Source of the DNA: JBHIET01 sp046760785
Lineage (GTDB): Bacteria > Chloroflexota > Anaerolineae > B4-G1
Assembly (NCBI GenBank): GCA_046760785.1
Contig: JBHIET010000055.1
Location: 1-22,869 of the forward strand
DNA: 22,869 nucleotides
Direction of reading: 5' to 3'
How positions within the stretch are numbered: position 1 is the first letter of the stretch; each line of letters begins with the position of its first letter. The notes under the pieces are model-generated. The model had not been told where the DNA came from. It searched no databases and worked only from the letters and a program-made list of their open reading frames with translations. Below, one piece after another: positions 1-7,643 of this stretch. Both the position numbers and the translations under genes were made by a program.

Positions 1-195
1 GGGCTGGAAGACGCGATCCAGCACCGGCTCTTCAGGCCGGTGCGGATATGCCGGCTCTTCAGCCGGTGCGGATATGCCGGCGCTTCAGCCGGTGCGCTCC
101 GACGCCGCCGTGAACAGGGCTGGGTGGGCCGCCCCGCCGTAAACAGGCGGGGCTGGAAGACGCGATCCAGCACCGGCTCTTCAGGCCGGTGCGGA
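1..195. repeat. tandem hairpin repeats with 46-bp direct repeat
   Basis: Bases 1-46 recur exactly at 150-195. Each copy holds a perfect 8-bp stem, GCACCGGC/GCCGGTGC. Between them, a 26-bp unit containing GCCGGTGCGGATATGCCGGC is repeated head to tail at 36-61 and 62-87 with one base change, and a third partial copy follows from 88. The units abut, so this is not a CRISPR array. Each unit can fold into a GC-rich hairpin around CTTCA. The array probably continues beyond the left edge of the window. Confidence 0.85.
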
Positions 196-200
196 AGTGA

Positions 201-278
201 CCTGGGTAGTTACCCGCACCCTTCGATACGATTTCCGCTTCGCTCCAATCACTCAGGATGCTACCCCTGGGTAGTTAC
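201..278. repeat. pair of CCTGGGTAGTTAC direct repeats
   Basis: The 13-mer CCTGGGTAGTTAC occurs at 201-213 and 266-278, and a one-base variant (CCTGAGTAGTTAC) at 566-578. It resembles the right end of the MITE at 17531-17546 (CCTGAGCAGTAAC; 11 of 13 identical to the 566 copy). The segment between the first two copies contains TTCGATACG, and the MITE interior has a similar TTTCGATA. A related small-element family is an inference from these matches. Confidence 0.6.
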
Positions 279-310
279 AATTGCACAAATGTTCTACCAC
301 AACGCTCTCA

Positions 311-374
311 GCCCCCGTCCCCGGGGGCGAATTGACGAAGCAAGCCCCGTGTATGACGCCCCCGAGACGGGGGC
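311..374. repeat. long GC-rich inverted repeat
   Basis: The left arm at 311-329 (GCCCCCGTCCCCGGGGGCG) is almost exactly the reverse complement of 357-374, differing by one extra base and one substitution. The loop is about 27 bases. No T-tract follows on either strand, so it does not look like a standard intrinsic terminator. It may be a palindromic repeat element. Confidence 0.7.
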
Positions 375-587
375 TTGGAGCAATTTAGAGAATCGTTATG
401 TTAATCTAACATTGTCAAGCTACTCAGCCTTTCCTTCCAGGTCACCTCCAACGCAGAGGAAGGAAGGGAAGGACGAGGGCTTGTGGACGGCGAAGCCGCC
501 CGCAAACCCCCGCATCCCCGCTCTTTCCTCCTGCCCGGCTTTGAGAGGAGTGCATCAGAGGGATGCCTGAGTAGTTACATTTTCTTC

Positions 588-616
588 TTGACAAAAATCA
601 AGTTATATATTATAAT
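588..616 (+). promoter_or_regulatory. consensus sigma-70 promoter of the DUF2089 operon
   Basis: TTGACA at 588-593 and TATAAT at 611-616 are separated by exactly 17 bases, matching the housekeeping consensus at all 12 hexamer positions. Transcription should start near 623, giving a leader of about 30 nt. That leader carries AGGAGG at 643-648 before the ATG at 654. The AT-rich promoter begins ten bases after the transposon-end-like motif at 566-578. It is the strongest promoter seen in the window and probably drives all genes to 7392. Confidence 0.85.
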
Positions 617-653
617 TCTTCATAGTTAACTTAATTTTCTTCAGGAGGAAGCA

Positions 654-1025
654 ATGTATCCGCTCCCAACCGAATGTCCCGTTTGCCACGACGACCTGCT
701 GGTCACCCGATTGATCTGCCGCAACTGCGGCACCGGTCTGGAGGGCCGCTTCACTATGGACCGGCTCTTCCAACTCACCACCGAGCAGCTTCACTTCGTG
801 GAGGTTTTCCTCCACTGCGAGGGGAAGATCAACCGCGTGCAGGAGGAACTGGGCCTCTCTTACCCCACCGTCCGCAGCCGTCTGGCCGAGGTCATCCGTG
901 CCCTGGGCTACGAGGTGGGTGAGGAGCAAGAGCCCGGAGACGAACGCCGCCAGGAGGTTCTGGAGCGGCTGGCTCGTAAGGAGATCTCCTCTGAGGAGGC
1001 GTTCCGTATGCTTCAAGAGGGATAG
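654..1025 (+). CDS. DUF2089 family zinc-ribbon/HTH regulator
   Basis: This 123-residue protein has the DUF2089 layout. A four-cysteine zinc ribbon (C8, C11, C22, C25) comes first, followed by a helix-turn-helix-like segment at about residues 57-85 (IN-V-EELGLSYPTVRSRL) and a short helical hairpin at 96-122 (ERRQEVLERLARKEISSEEA). The family is generally annotated as a putative transcriptional regulator, and its ligand is unknown. The start is fixed by AGGAGG five bases upstream. It is the first gene behind a perfect promoter and heads an operon of exporters and SHOCT-like proteins, so autoregulation and control of the operon are plausible inferences. Its last 27 residues resemble a module that recurs in three downstream proteins. 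Confidence 0.88.
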   Translation: MYPLPTECPVCHDDLLVTRLICRNCGTGLEGRFTMDRLFQLTTEQLHFVEVFLHCEGKINRVQEELGLSYPTVRSRLAEVIRALGYEVGEEQEPGDERRQEVLERLARKEISSEEAFRMLQEG

Positions 1026-1147
1026 TGCTTCGGCACTTCGGGGAAAGAAAGGCTAGTGGTAGCACGTCATCAAGGAAGGGGTTTCCATATTGAGACGGCC
1101 ACAGAGAACGATTGGCCGTGCAAGGGACTTTGATGATGGAGGATGAA

Positions 1148-2326
1148 ATGTTTGAACAGACGATTGAGACGTCGGCGACCCCACACATCACTGTCACTGA
1201 GTGCCTGGGTGACCTGGTGGTGCGGGGGTCGAAGGAGCCGCAAGTTGTCCTGCGCCTGCGGGACGGGGCCGAGGATGTGATCCTGGAGCAGGAGGGGAAG
1301 GTCTTCACCATCGAGGCCCGCACCGATTGTGCCCTCAACTGCCCCTCAGGCTCTACCCTCACTGTCCATACCGTGCGAGGGGATCTCAAAGTTAAGGGAG
1401 TGCAGGGGCCGGTTGCTGTCAAGGCTGTCTACGGTGACGTGATCCTGCGCACCGTCGGGCCGACTGCCCTGGAGCAATCCTACGGCGACCTGAGCGCCCG
1501 CCAGGTGGCGGGGGACCTGCAGGTGCAATCCCTGGCAGGAGACGCGCGCATCCGAGAGGTAGACGGGGTGCTCTCTATAGGTCAGGTGGGAAGCGACCTG
1601 AAGGCCGAGGGGGTGCAAGGCGGGCTGGCGGCGGAGCGGGTCGGGGCGGACGTCGTGCTGGGGCCACCCTTTTCGTCCGGTGCCACCTACCGATTGAACG
1701 CCGGCAGTGACCTCAGGCTTCGCATCCCCGCTGGCGCCAGCCTGCGCCTGACCCTGCGTGCCGGTGGACGGATTCGCTCTCGCATTCCTGGGCTGTCTCT
1801 GGAGAAGGTAGATGGGGAGACGAAGGGCGTCCTGGGGGCTGGCGAGGCCAGCCTGGAGGCGCAGGTCGGCGGGCGGGTCTATCTGCGGTATCTGGGGCCA
1901 GAGAGAACGCCTGCAGAAGAACCGGGGTTCGACTTCGTTGCCGACATGGAGGGACTGGGGGCGCAGATCGAAGCCAGCATTGCCGAGGCGATGGCGGAGA
2001 TGGAAGCCCGTCTGGAGGAGAGCCTGAGCCGCATAGACAGCGAGGATATTCGCCGCAAGGTGGAGCGGGCAACGGAGCAGGCTCTCCGGAAGACGGAGTG
2101 GGCCGCCGGGAGGGCTCGCCGGGTAGCGGATCGGGAGGTGGAGCGGGCCCGCCTGCGGGCGGAGCGGGCGGAGCGGCGCTGGCAGCGGGCCAGCGGCCGG
2201 CGGTCCCGCCCCAAGCGAGAGCCGGCGACAGATGAGGAGCGGATGCGGATATTGCGCATGGTGGAAGAGGGGAAGGTCACGCCCGAACAGGCAGCCGACC
2301 TGCTGGCCGCCCTGGAGGGGCGGTGA
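1148..2326 (+). CDS. DUF4097-type beta-solenoid protein with C-terminal SHOCT-like module
   Basis: The protein has 392 residues. I chose the ATG at 1148 because GGAGG lies at 1138-1142, five bases upstream; earlier in-frame TTG and ATG codons lack a good ribosome site. Residues from about 10 to 270 form short repeating beta turns built on G-D-L/V-x-V spacing, as in DUF4097/adhesin-like solenoids. Residues from about 275 to 355 are a highly charged Arg/Glu/Ala-rich coiled coil. The last 32 residues are a SHOCT/YvlB-like helical hairpin (EERMRILRMVEEGKVTPEQA). There is no signal peptide or membrane segment, so it should be cytoplasmic, which is notable for a solenoid of this kind. Relatives in Firmicutes (YvlB, LiaX) act in envelope stress; the role here is inferred. 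It lies between the regulator and the exporters. Confidence 0.8.
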   Translation: MFEQTIETSATPHITVTECLGDLVVRGSKEPQVVLRLRDGAEDVILEQEGKVFTIEARTDCALNCPSGSTLTVHTVRGDLKVKGVQGPVAVKAVYGDVILRTVGPTALEQSYGDLSARQVAGDLQVQSLAGDARIREVDGVLSIGQVGSDLKAEGVQGGLAAERVGADVVLGPPFSSGATYRLNAGSDLRLRIPAGASLRLTLRAGGRIRSRIPGLSLEKVDGETKGVLGAGEASLEAQVGGRVYLRYLGPERTPAEEPGFDFVADMEGLGAQIEASIAEAMAEMEARLEESLSRIDSEDIRRKVERATEQALRKTEWAAGRARRVADREVERARLRAERAERRWQRASGRRSRPKREPATDEERMRILRMVEEGKVTPEQAADLLAALEGR

Positions 2327-2366
2327 TGGTCGCCGCGTCTGCCCACCGACGAGTGAGGACAATTAA

Positions 2367-3629
2367 ATGAGCACATTGACACAACAGATAAGACGCGCCG
2401 CCGGGTTGAGTCGCAACGCCAAATTGTACCTGGTGATGACCGCTATCAACGGGCTGGGTCACGGCTTGTTCATGCTCTTCTTTAACCTCTTTATCCTGGC
2501 ACGGGGGAACGATGAAGCCTTCCTGGGGCTGTTGATGTCTCTGAACAGCCTGGCCGCGTTGGTCCTGGGCCTGCCGATGGGCTTACTCTCCGACCGGCTG
2601 GGACGGAAACGGGCCATGCTCCTGGGCCTGTTCATCATGATAGCTGCGGGTGCTGTCCTGTTGCTCTCGCCGGTGGATTGGCCGCTGGTGGTGGCGGAGG
2701 TTTTCTTGGGCGGTGGAAACGCCCTCTTTATGGCCACCGGACCGGCCTTTATGGCAGAGAACGCCACCGAGGATGAACGGCCCACCCTCTTCAGCTTGCA
2801 GTCTGGTCTGGGGCTGCTGGTGGCCTTCGCCGGCAGCGGTATCGGCGGGCCGGTGCCGGCGCTGTTCGCCGGCCTGCTGGGGGTGCCGCCGGAGAGCGCG
2901 ACCGCCTACCAGGCCACCCTCCTGACGGCCGCAGGGTTGATGGGAGTCTCCATCATCCCGCTGCTGATGGTGCGGGAACGACTCCGGTACGTGGAAGAAG
3001 GAGCGGACAGGTCGAGTCTTTCTTTGCGGTCGCTACCCCTGCATAGAGATGTACTCCGGCTGCTGGTCCCTCAATTGATCATCGGCCTGGGGGCGGGGTT
3101 GCTGATCCCGTATCTGAACGTCTTTTTCAAGCGGCGCTTCGGCATCGCCGACAGCCTGCTGGGGTTGACTTTCGCCGTCTCCCAGTTGCTGATGGGGCTG
3201 GCGACACTGTCAGCGCCGATGCTGGCGGAGCGATGGGGAAAGGTGCGCACCGTCGTGTTCACCGAACTGGCCTCCCTGCCCTTCCTGATGGCGCTGGGCT
3301 TCGCGCCGCTGCTACCGGTGGCCATCGGAGCCTTCTGGTTGCGGGCGATGCTGATGAACATGGGCAGCCCCCTCTACACTGCCTTCGCGATGGAACAGGC
3401 GCAGGAGAATGAGCGAGCGACGGTGGGAGCGATGTTGGGACTGGCCTGGTCGGTGGGACAGGGGATCGGCCCGGGGATCAGCGGGTTGGTGCAGCGGAGC
3501 GTGGGCTTCACTCCTCTTTTCCTGACGACGGGGACGACCTACCTGGCGGCAGCGCTGCTCCTGCAGGCCTTCTTCGGACGGGCCGAGTTGCGGCAGGCGG
3601 TCAAGCAAGAATCGCTTCCCGCAGCATAA
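2367..3629 (+). CDS. MFS transporter (MFS_1 type)
   Basis: This 420-residue integral membrane protein has about twelve hydrophobic segments in two halves, joined by a polar loop near residues 200-225. The MFS motif A appears after the second segment as GLLSDRLGRKR. It is likely a proton-driven exporter in the cytoplasmic membrane; the substrate cannot be read from sequence. The start at 2367 follows GTGAGGAC at a suitable distance, and the gap from the DUF4097 gene is only 40 bases, so the genes are probably co-transcribed. It is more distant from the two following MFS proteins than those are from each other. Confidence 0.88.
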   Translation: MSTLTQQIRRAAGLSRNAKLYLVMTAINGLGHGLFMLFFNLFILARGNDEAFLGLLMSLNSLAALVLGLPMGLLSDRLGRKRAMLLGLFIMIAAGAVLLLSPVDWPLVVAEVFLGGGNALFMATGPAFMAENATEDERPTLFSLQSGLGLLVAFAGSGIGGPVPALFAGLLGVPPESATAYQATLLTAAGLMGVSIIPLLMVRERLRYVEEGADRSSLSLRSLPLHRDVLRLLVPQLIIGLGAGLLIPYLNVFFKRRFGIADSLLGLTFAVSQLLMGLATLSAPMLAERWGKVRTVVFTELASLPFLMALGFAPLLPVAIGAFWLRAMLMNMGSPLYTAFAMEQAQENERATVGAMLGLAWSVGQGIGPGISGLVQRSVGFTPLFLTTGTTYLAAALLLQAFFGRAELRQAVKQESLPAA

Positions 3630-3645
3630 GGAAGCGCTTCGCTGC

Positions 3646-5031
3646 ATGAAATATAGGGCAATGGCGCAGTTTACAGATAAGAAGTACCCGACAATGCAAA
3701 GAACTCGTCCGACGGGCATGCCGGGCTTCACTATCGTCTGGATTGGCCAGGTGGTGTCCTTGCTCGGCAGTGGGATGACCTGGTTTGCTCTCACCGTCTG
3801 GGCCTGGGAGATCACGGGACAGGCCACCGCTCTGGCGCTCGTCGGCTTCTTCTCCTTTGGCCCGACCGTACTGCTCAGCCCCATCGCCGGTGCGCTGGTG
3901 GATCGCTGGAATCGAAAACCGGTGATGATGCTCAGCGACCTGGCGGCGGGCTTGATGACGGTGATCGTCCTGTTACTTTACGTGACGGATCATTTGCAGA
4001 TCTGGCACCTGTACGTGACCGGGGCCTTCGCAGGGGCCTTTCAGACCTTCCAGTTCCCGGCCTACTCGGCGGCTGTGACGACGATGTTGCCCAAGGAACA
4101 GTACGCCCGCGCCAGCGGCATGCTTTCGCTCGCCGAGGGTGCCGCCGGCATTTTCGCCCCGCTGGCCGGGGGCATCTTGTTGGGGCCTATTGGCGTCGCC
4201 GGCATCATGGCCATTGACGTGGTCACTTTCGTGGTGGCCATCGGCGCACTGCTGGTGGTACGCATCCCACAGCCGAAGACTACGGAGGCCGGACGCGCGG
4301 GCCGGGGAAGCCTCTGGAAGGAGTCGCTCTACGGTTTTCGCTACATCCTGAAGCGTTCCAGTCTGCTCGGCCTGCAGTTGGTATTCCTCGCCGTAAACCT
4401 GACCGCCTCCTTTGGCTTTACCGTCCTCGCGCCGATGCTCCTGGCACGGACCGGCAACGACGAGATCGTGCTGGGGAGTGTGCGGTCGGCGATGGGGCTT
4501 GGCGGTGTGATCGGTAGCCTGCTGTTGAGTGTATGGGGAGGGCCGAAGCGCAGGGTTCACGGGATATTGATCGGCATGACGCTCTCCTGCCTGCTGGGTA
4601 TGCTGGTGCTGGGTCTTGGAAATGGCCTGGCGATGTGGGCGGTTGGAGCCTTCTTCTCCTCGTTCTTCATACCGATCATCAACGGCTCCAACCAGGCCAT
4701 CTGGCAAGCCAAGGTGGCTCCCGACGTGCAGGGGCGCGTCTTCGCCACGCGGCGGCTGATCGCGCAGATTTCCGCGCCGTTGGCTACGCTGCTGGCGGGG
4801 CCTCTGGCCGACCACGTGTTCGAGCCGGCGATGGTGCCTGGGAGTGGCTTGAGTGGTATCTTTGACGGGCTGGTCGGCACGGGTCCTGGCGCTGGAATGG
4901 CGCTAATGTTTGTCATCGCAGGTTTCCTGGGCACGCTGGTCGGTTTGGGAGGATATGCTTTTCCCGCTGTCCGTGATGTCGAGGAGATCTTGCCGGACCA
5001 CGATGCCGCTGCTATGCCCTCAGCGGCGTAG
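3646..5031 (+). CDS. MFS transporter (MFS_3, Mef-like)
   Basis: This protein of up to 461 residues has about twelve membrane segments and the typical MFS_3 opening (FTIVWIGQVVSLLGSGMTWFA). Motif A reads AGALVDRWNRKPVMM, and a later conserved segment carries VAPDVQGRVFATRRL. The family includes macrolide and siderophore exporters (MefA, EntS), but the substrate here is unknown. The start is uncertain: the ATG at 3646 has AAGGAAG eleven bases upstream, and ATGs at 3661 and 3694 are also possible. A small hairpin (GCAGC 3621-3625 with GCTGC 3641-3645) spans the ribosome site. It is a close paralogue of the next gene, which suggests tandem duplication. Confidence 0.87.
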   Translation: MKYRAMAQFTDKKYPTMQRTRPTGMPGFTIVWIGQVVSLLGSGMTWFALTVWAWEITGQATALALVGFFSFGPTVLLSPIAGALVDRWNRKPVMMLSDLAAGLMTVIVLLLYVTDHLQIWHLYVTGAFAGAFQTFQFPAYSAAVTTMLPKEQYARASGMLSLAEGAAGIFAPLAGGILLGPIGVAGIMAIDVVTFVVAIGALLVVRIPQPKTTEAGRAGRGSLWKESLYGFRYILKRSSLLGLQLVFLAVNLTASFGFTVLAPMLLARTGNDEIVLGSVRSAMGLGGVIGSLLLSVWGGPKRRVHGILIGMTLSCLLGMLVLGLGNGLAMWAVGAFFSSFFIPIINGSNQAIWQAKVAPDVQGRVFATRRLIAQISAPLATLLAGPLADHVFEPAMVPGSGLSGIFDGLVGTGPGAGMALMFVIAGFLGTLVGLGGYAFPAVRDVEEILPDHDAAAMPSAA

Positions 5032-5078
5032 CCCGACCACGAATGATGAGCCACGGTAGATACGGAAGGGAAAGCGGG

Positions 5079-6392
5079 ATGGACTTGGCACACACACAAC
5101 AACGACCTAAATGGCAGATTCCATTTTTCACCATCTGGACCGGGCAGGCTTTTTCGCTGCTGGGAAGCATGCTGGTACAGTTTGCGCTGGTCTGGTGGCT
5201 GACCAAAACCACCGGCTCGGCAACGGTGCTGGCGACCGCAACGCTGGTGGCCATGCTGCCGGGGATATTCGTGGGACCTTTCGCCGGCGCGCTGGTGGAC
5301 CGGTGGAATCGGCGTGTGGTGATGCTCGTGGCCGATGGGATCATCGCGCTGGCGACGGCGGGGTTGGCCTATCTCTTTTATCTTGACGCCGCACGCGTCT
5401 GGCACGTCTACGCCATTCTGCTCATCCGCGCGACGGCGGGTGGGTTCCACTGGCCGGCGATGCAGGCTTCTACCTCACTGATGGTCCCCGAAAAGCACCT
5501 CTCGCGGGTGGCGGGCCTCAACCAGACGTTGAACGGCGTGATGAACATCGTATCCCCCCCTCTGGGAGCGCTCTTGATGAGCATCCTGCCGTTGCAGTCC
5601 GTCCTGGCGATTGACGTGGGCACGGCTATCCCCGCCATTCTGCCCCTCATCTTCATTCACATTCCGCAGCCGAAGCGCCAGGCGGTGAGTGGCACCCCGG
5701 AGAAGCCTTCGTTGTGGGGAGACGTGCGTGAGGGGTTGCGCTACGTGTGGGGATGGCCGGGTTTGTTTGCCATACTCGTTATGGCGACGGTGCTCAATCT
5801 ACTCTTCAACCCGGCCTTTTCGCTCCTCCCCATCCTGGTCACGAAACACTTCGGCGGCGAAGCCCTGGAGTTGGGCTGGATCGAGTCGGCCTGGGGAATC
5901 GGCGTGGTCCTGGGCGGGGTGACCTTGAGCGCGTGGGGTGGTTTCCGTCGTCGCGTCTTGACCTCGTTGTTAGGGTTGGTTGGAATGGGCCTGGGCACGC
6001 TGCTCATCGGGATGGCACCGGGGACGGCTTTCTGGCTGGCATTGACCGCCATGTTTGCCACGGGCTTCATGAACCCGATCGTCAACGGCCCGCTGTTCGC
6101 CGTGGTCCAGGCCAGGGTCGCCCCGGAGATGCAAGGGCGCGTGTTCACGCTGATACAAAGCGCAGCGATGGCGATGTCGCCGCTGGGGATGGCGGTTGCC
6201 GGGCCGGTCGCCGACTGGTTGGGCGTGCGCATCTGGTACCTAGTCGCCGGTGCGGTCTGTGCGCTGATGGGAGCGTCTGCTTTCTTCGTGCCGGCAATCG
6301 TGCATCTGGAAGACAATCACAATGGGCGTACCGTTGCCGGGGGAAAGAAGCCAGGGCCGGTCGCCACACCTGTTCGCGTGGAGGTGGAGTAA
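5079..6392 (+). CDS. MFS transporter (MFS_3, Mef-like), paralogue of the preceding gene
   Basis: This 437-residue membrane protein of the MFS_3 group has the same hallmarks as its upstream neighbour: FTIWTGQAFSLLGSMLVQFA near the N-terminus, AGALVDRWNRRVVMLVADG as motif A, and VAPEMQGRVFTLIQ in the C-terminal half. I chose the ATG at 5079 because GGAAGGG (5064-5070) lies eight bases upstream; earlier in-frame ATGs at 5043 and 5046 have no such site. It is likely a drug or metabolite exporter with unknown substrate. With the preceding protein it could work as two separate pumps; heterodimerisation is not known for the family. It is spaced within the operon (47 bases after the previous stop). 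Confidence 0.87.
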   Translation: MDLAHTQQRPKWQIPFFTIWTGQAFSLLGSMLVQFALVWWLTKTTGSATVLATATLVAMLPGIFVGPFAGALVDRWNRRVVMLVADGIIALATAGLAYLFYLDAARVWHVYAILLIRATAGGFHWPAMQASTSLMVPEKHLSRVAGLNQTLNGVMNIVSPPLGALLMSILPLQSVLAIDVGTAIPAILPLIFIHIPQPKRQAVSGTPEKPSLWGDVREGLRYVWGWPGLFAILVMATVLNLLFNPAFSLLPILVTKHFGGEALELGWIESAWGIGVVLGGVTLSAWGGFRRRVLTSLLGLVGMGLGTLLIGMAPGTAFWLALTAMFATGFMNPIVNGPLFAVVQARVAPEMQGRVFTLIQSAAMAMSPLGMAVAGPVADWLGVRIWYLVAGAVCALMGASAFFVPAIVHLEDNHNGRTVAGGKKPGPVATPVRVEVE

Positions 6393-6430
6393 AGCCGCCA
6401 CGCATAACCAGACTTCGATGGGAGGGAAAA

Positions 6431-7000
6431 ATGGGTGAACGACTGCGAATACTGGAACTGATCGAGGCAGGGGAGATCAGCGCGGAGGAGGGAGCGCGAC
6501 GGCTGGAGATGCTGGCAGAGACCGCCGAGGGCCCAGATACAGCGGATACTCCCGCCACACTCGCCATCCGCCCGGCGCTGGTACGGGTCTTGTGGCAGGC
6601 TGTGTTCTGGTCTGGGGTGGGCCTGACGGTGGCAGGTGGGTTGCTGGTGACGGCCGTCTACGCCTGGGGGGTTGCCATCGGCTGGCTCACCTGCGGCTGG
6701 CCGCTCCTCACCCTGGGAGTACTGGGGGTGATCCTGGGTTGGTGGCTGCAACGGGCCAACTGGTTCTCCCTGCGGGTGCGGCAGACGGGTGGCCCCAACG
6801 TCTCCCTCGCCTTTCCCCTGCCGCTGGGACTCGTGGCCTGGGGGCTGCGCATCGCCCGCCCCTTTGTACCCCAGCTCGAGGAGACGGTAGTGGACGAACT
6901 GCTCCTGGCGATGCAGGAGGAGCTACGCGATAGCCGCTCCTTCGTCGTGGAGGTGGACGAGAGGGAGGACAGCGAACAGGTACAAGTCTATTTCGGTTGA
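6431..7000 (+). CDS. SHOCT-like membrane protein
   Basis: This 189-residue protein starts at the ATG at 6431, with GGAGGG immediately upstream (6421-6426). Residues 1-30 are a SHOCT/YvlB-like helical hairpin (ERLRILELIEAGEISAEEGA). Two hydrophobic segments follow at about 55-105, then a cytoplasmic-type C-terminal domain from about residue 113. The C-terminal part (LPLGLVAWGLRIARPFVPQ, ending in a DEREDSEQVQVYF-like strand) is clearly homologous to that of the next gene. It therefore looks like a membrane-anchored version of its neighbour, with a transmembrane hairpin between the two domains. The function is unknown; it may anchor the other SHOCT-bearing proteins of the operon at the membrane. 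Confidence 0.8.
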   Translation: MGERLRILELIEAGEISAEEGARRLEMLAETAEGPDTADTPATLAIRPALVRVLWQAVFWSGVGLTVAGGLLVTAVYAWGVAIGWLTCGWPLLTLGVLGVILGWWLQRANWFSLRVRQTGGPNVSLAFPLPLGLVAWGLRIARPFVPQLEETVVDELLLAMQEELRDSRSFVVEVDEREDSEQVQVYFG

Positions 7001-7011
7001 GGGGGTGCGAA

Positions 7012-7392
7012 ATGGCAAAGGCAACAGAAGAACGACTGAAGATCCTCCAGATGTTGGAGGAGGGCAAGATCTCGGCGGAGGAGGCAACGACCTTGCTGCG
7101 GGCACTGAATGCAGGACGGCGCGCTGCCCCCGGAGCGCACGGCCCGGGCAGGGAGAATCGCTACCTCCGCATCCACGTAGCCGACCTGGACTCGGGGGCA
7201 GCGAAGGTGAACGTGACCATTCCATTCGGGCTAGTGAGCGCGGGGTTGCGCATCGCGGAGCGATTTGCCCCGGAGTTCGAGGGCTTCGACCTGCAGGAGT
7301 TGGAGGAGGTGCTTGCCAGCGGTGCGATTGGCAAGATCGTGGAGGTGGTAGACGAGGAGGATAACGAGCGGGTGGAGATCTACGTAGAGTAG
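7012..7392 (+). CDS. SHOCT-like domain small soluble protein
   Basis: This 126-residue soluble protein starts at the ATG at 7012, preceded by GAGGGGG. Residues 1-33 form the SHOCT/YvlB-like hairpin (EERLKILQMLEEGKISAEEA), and residues from about 45 to 126 form a mixed domain containing IPFGLVSAGLRIAERFAPEF and a C-terminal acidic strand (DEEDNERVEIYVE). The same two-domain family is found widely in Chloroflexota and Firmicutes without a proven function. It is the last gene of the operon and starts 11 bases after the previous stop. Together with the membrane version it suggests a soluble/anchored pair. A candidate terminator follows at 7493-7535. Confidence 0.8.
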   Translation: MAKATEERLKILQMLEEGKISAEEATTLLRALNAGRRAAPGAHGPGRENRYLRIHVADLDSGAAKVNVTIPFGLVSAGLRIAERFAPEFEGFDLQELEEVLASGAIGKIVEVVDEEDNERVEIYVE

Positions 7393-7492
7393 GCTGCGTT
7401 ATGTAGGCATCATCATCCTCATTTTGGGATCGCCGGGGTTCAAACCTCGACCGCGGCTGAAATATATTATTGCTGCATTTCACTCTCCTCCC

Positions 7493-7535
7493 CCACAAGA
7501 CCGAAGATCGTCGCGTCGGCCCTGTGGTCGTTTTT
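7493..7535 (+). terminator. candidate intrinsic terminator of the DUF2089 operon
   Basis: CCACA (7493-7497) pairs with TGTGG (7523-7527), with an inner CCGA/TCGG stem (7501-7504 and 7516-7519). Five T residues follow at 7531-7535. The stem has an internal loop, so strength is uncertain, but position and orientation suit the end of the upstream operon. Confidence 0.45.
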
Positions 7536-7578
7536 CCGCGCAAGTCGTTTGAGAAACCAATCCCCCATTCCCGTTCAG

Positions 7579-7607
7579 TTGCTTCTCTTCCCCGATGATG
7601 CTATAAT
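7579..7607 (+). promoter_or_regulatory. promoter of gatC
   Basis: TTGCTT (7579-7584) and a perfect TATAAT (7602-7607) are 17 bases apart. Transcription would begin near 7614, about 30 bases before the gatC ATG. It separates the gat-galU run from the preceding operon. Confidence 0.7.
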
Positions 7608-7643
7608 CGCCTCAACCTGTTCATATCGGTCTTGGAGTGAGTG

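Larger units (their letters stand above)
1..580. other. repeat-rich non-coding region
   Basis: No credible gene is seen in this stretch. The only long open frame (40-570, +) is made of low-complexity repeat sequence, with no ribosome site and no recognisable domain. The DNA consists of tandem hairpins (1-195), three copies of a 13-base CCTGRGTAGTTAC motif (201-213, 266-278, 566-578) and a long inverted repeat (311-374). It precedes the promoter of the DUF2089 operon. I infer a dumping ground for small mobile or palindromic elements. Confidence 0.75.

Noticed and set aside
1..195. Possible CRISPR array
   Set aside because: Units abut without spacers, differ in length from a repeat-spacer pattern, and no cas gene is near.
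40..570. 176-codon open frame at the left edge
   Set aside because: It consists of translated hairpin repeats with no ribosome site and no similarity to a domain I know.
7430..7452. Sequence resembling a tRNA T-arm (GGGGTTCAAACCTC)
   Set aside because: The stem fails after three pairs, and no acceptor, D-arm or anticodon arm lies at the right distance on either strand.
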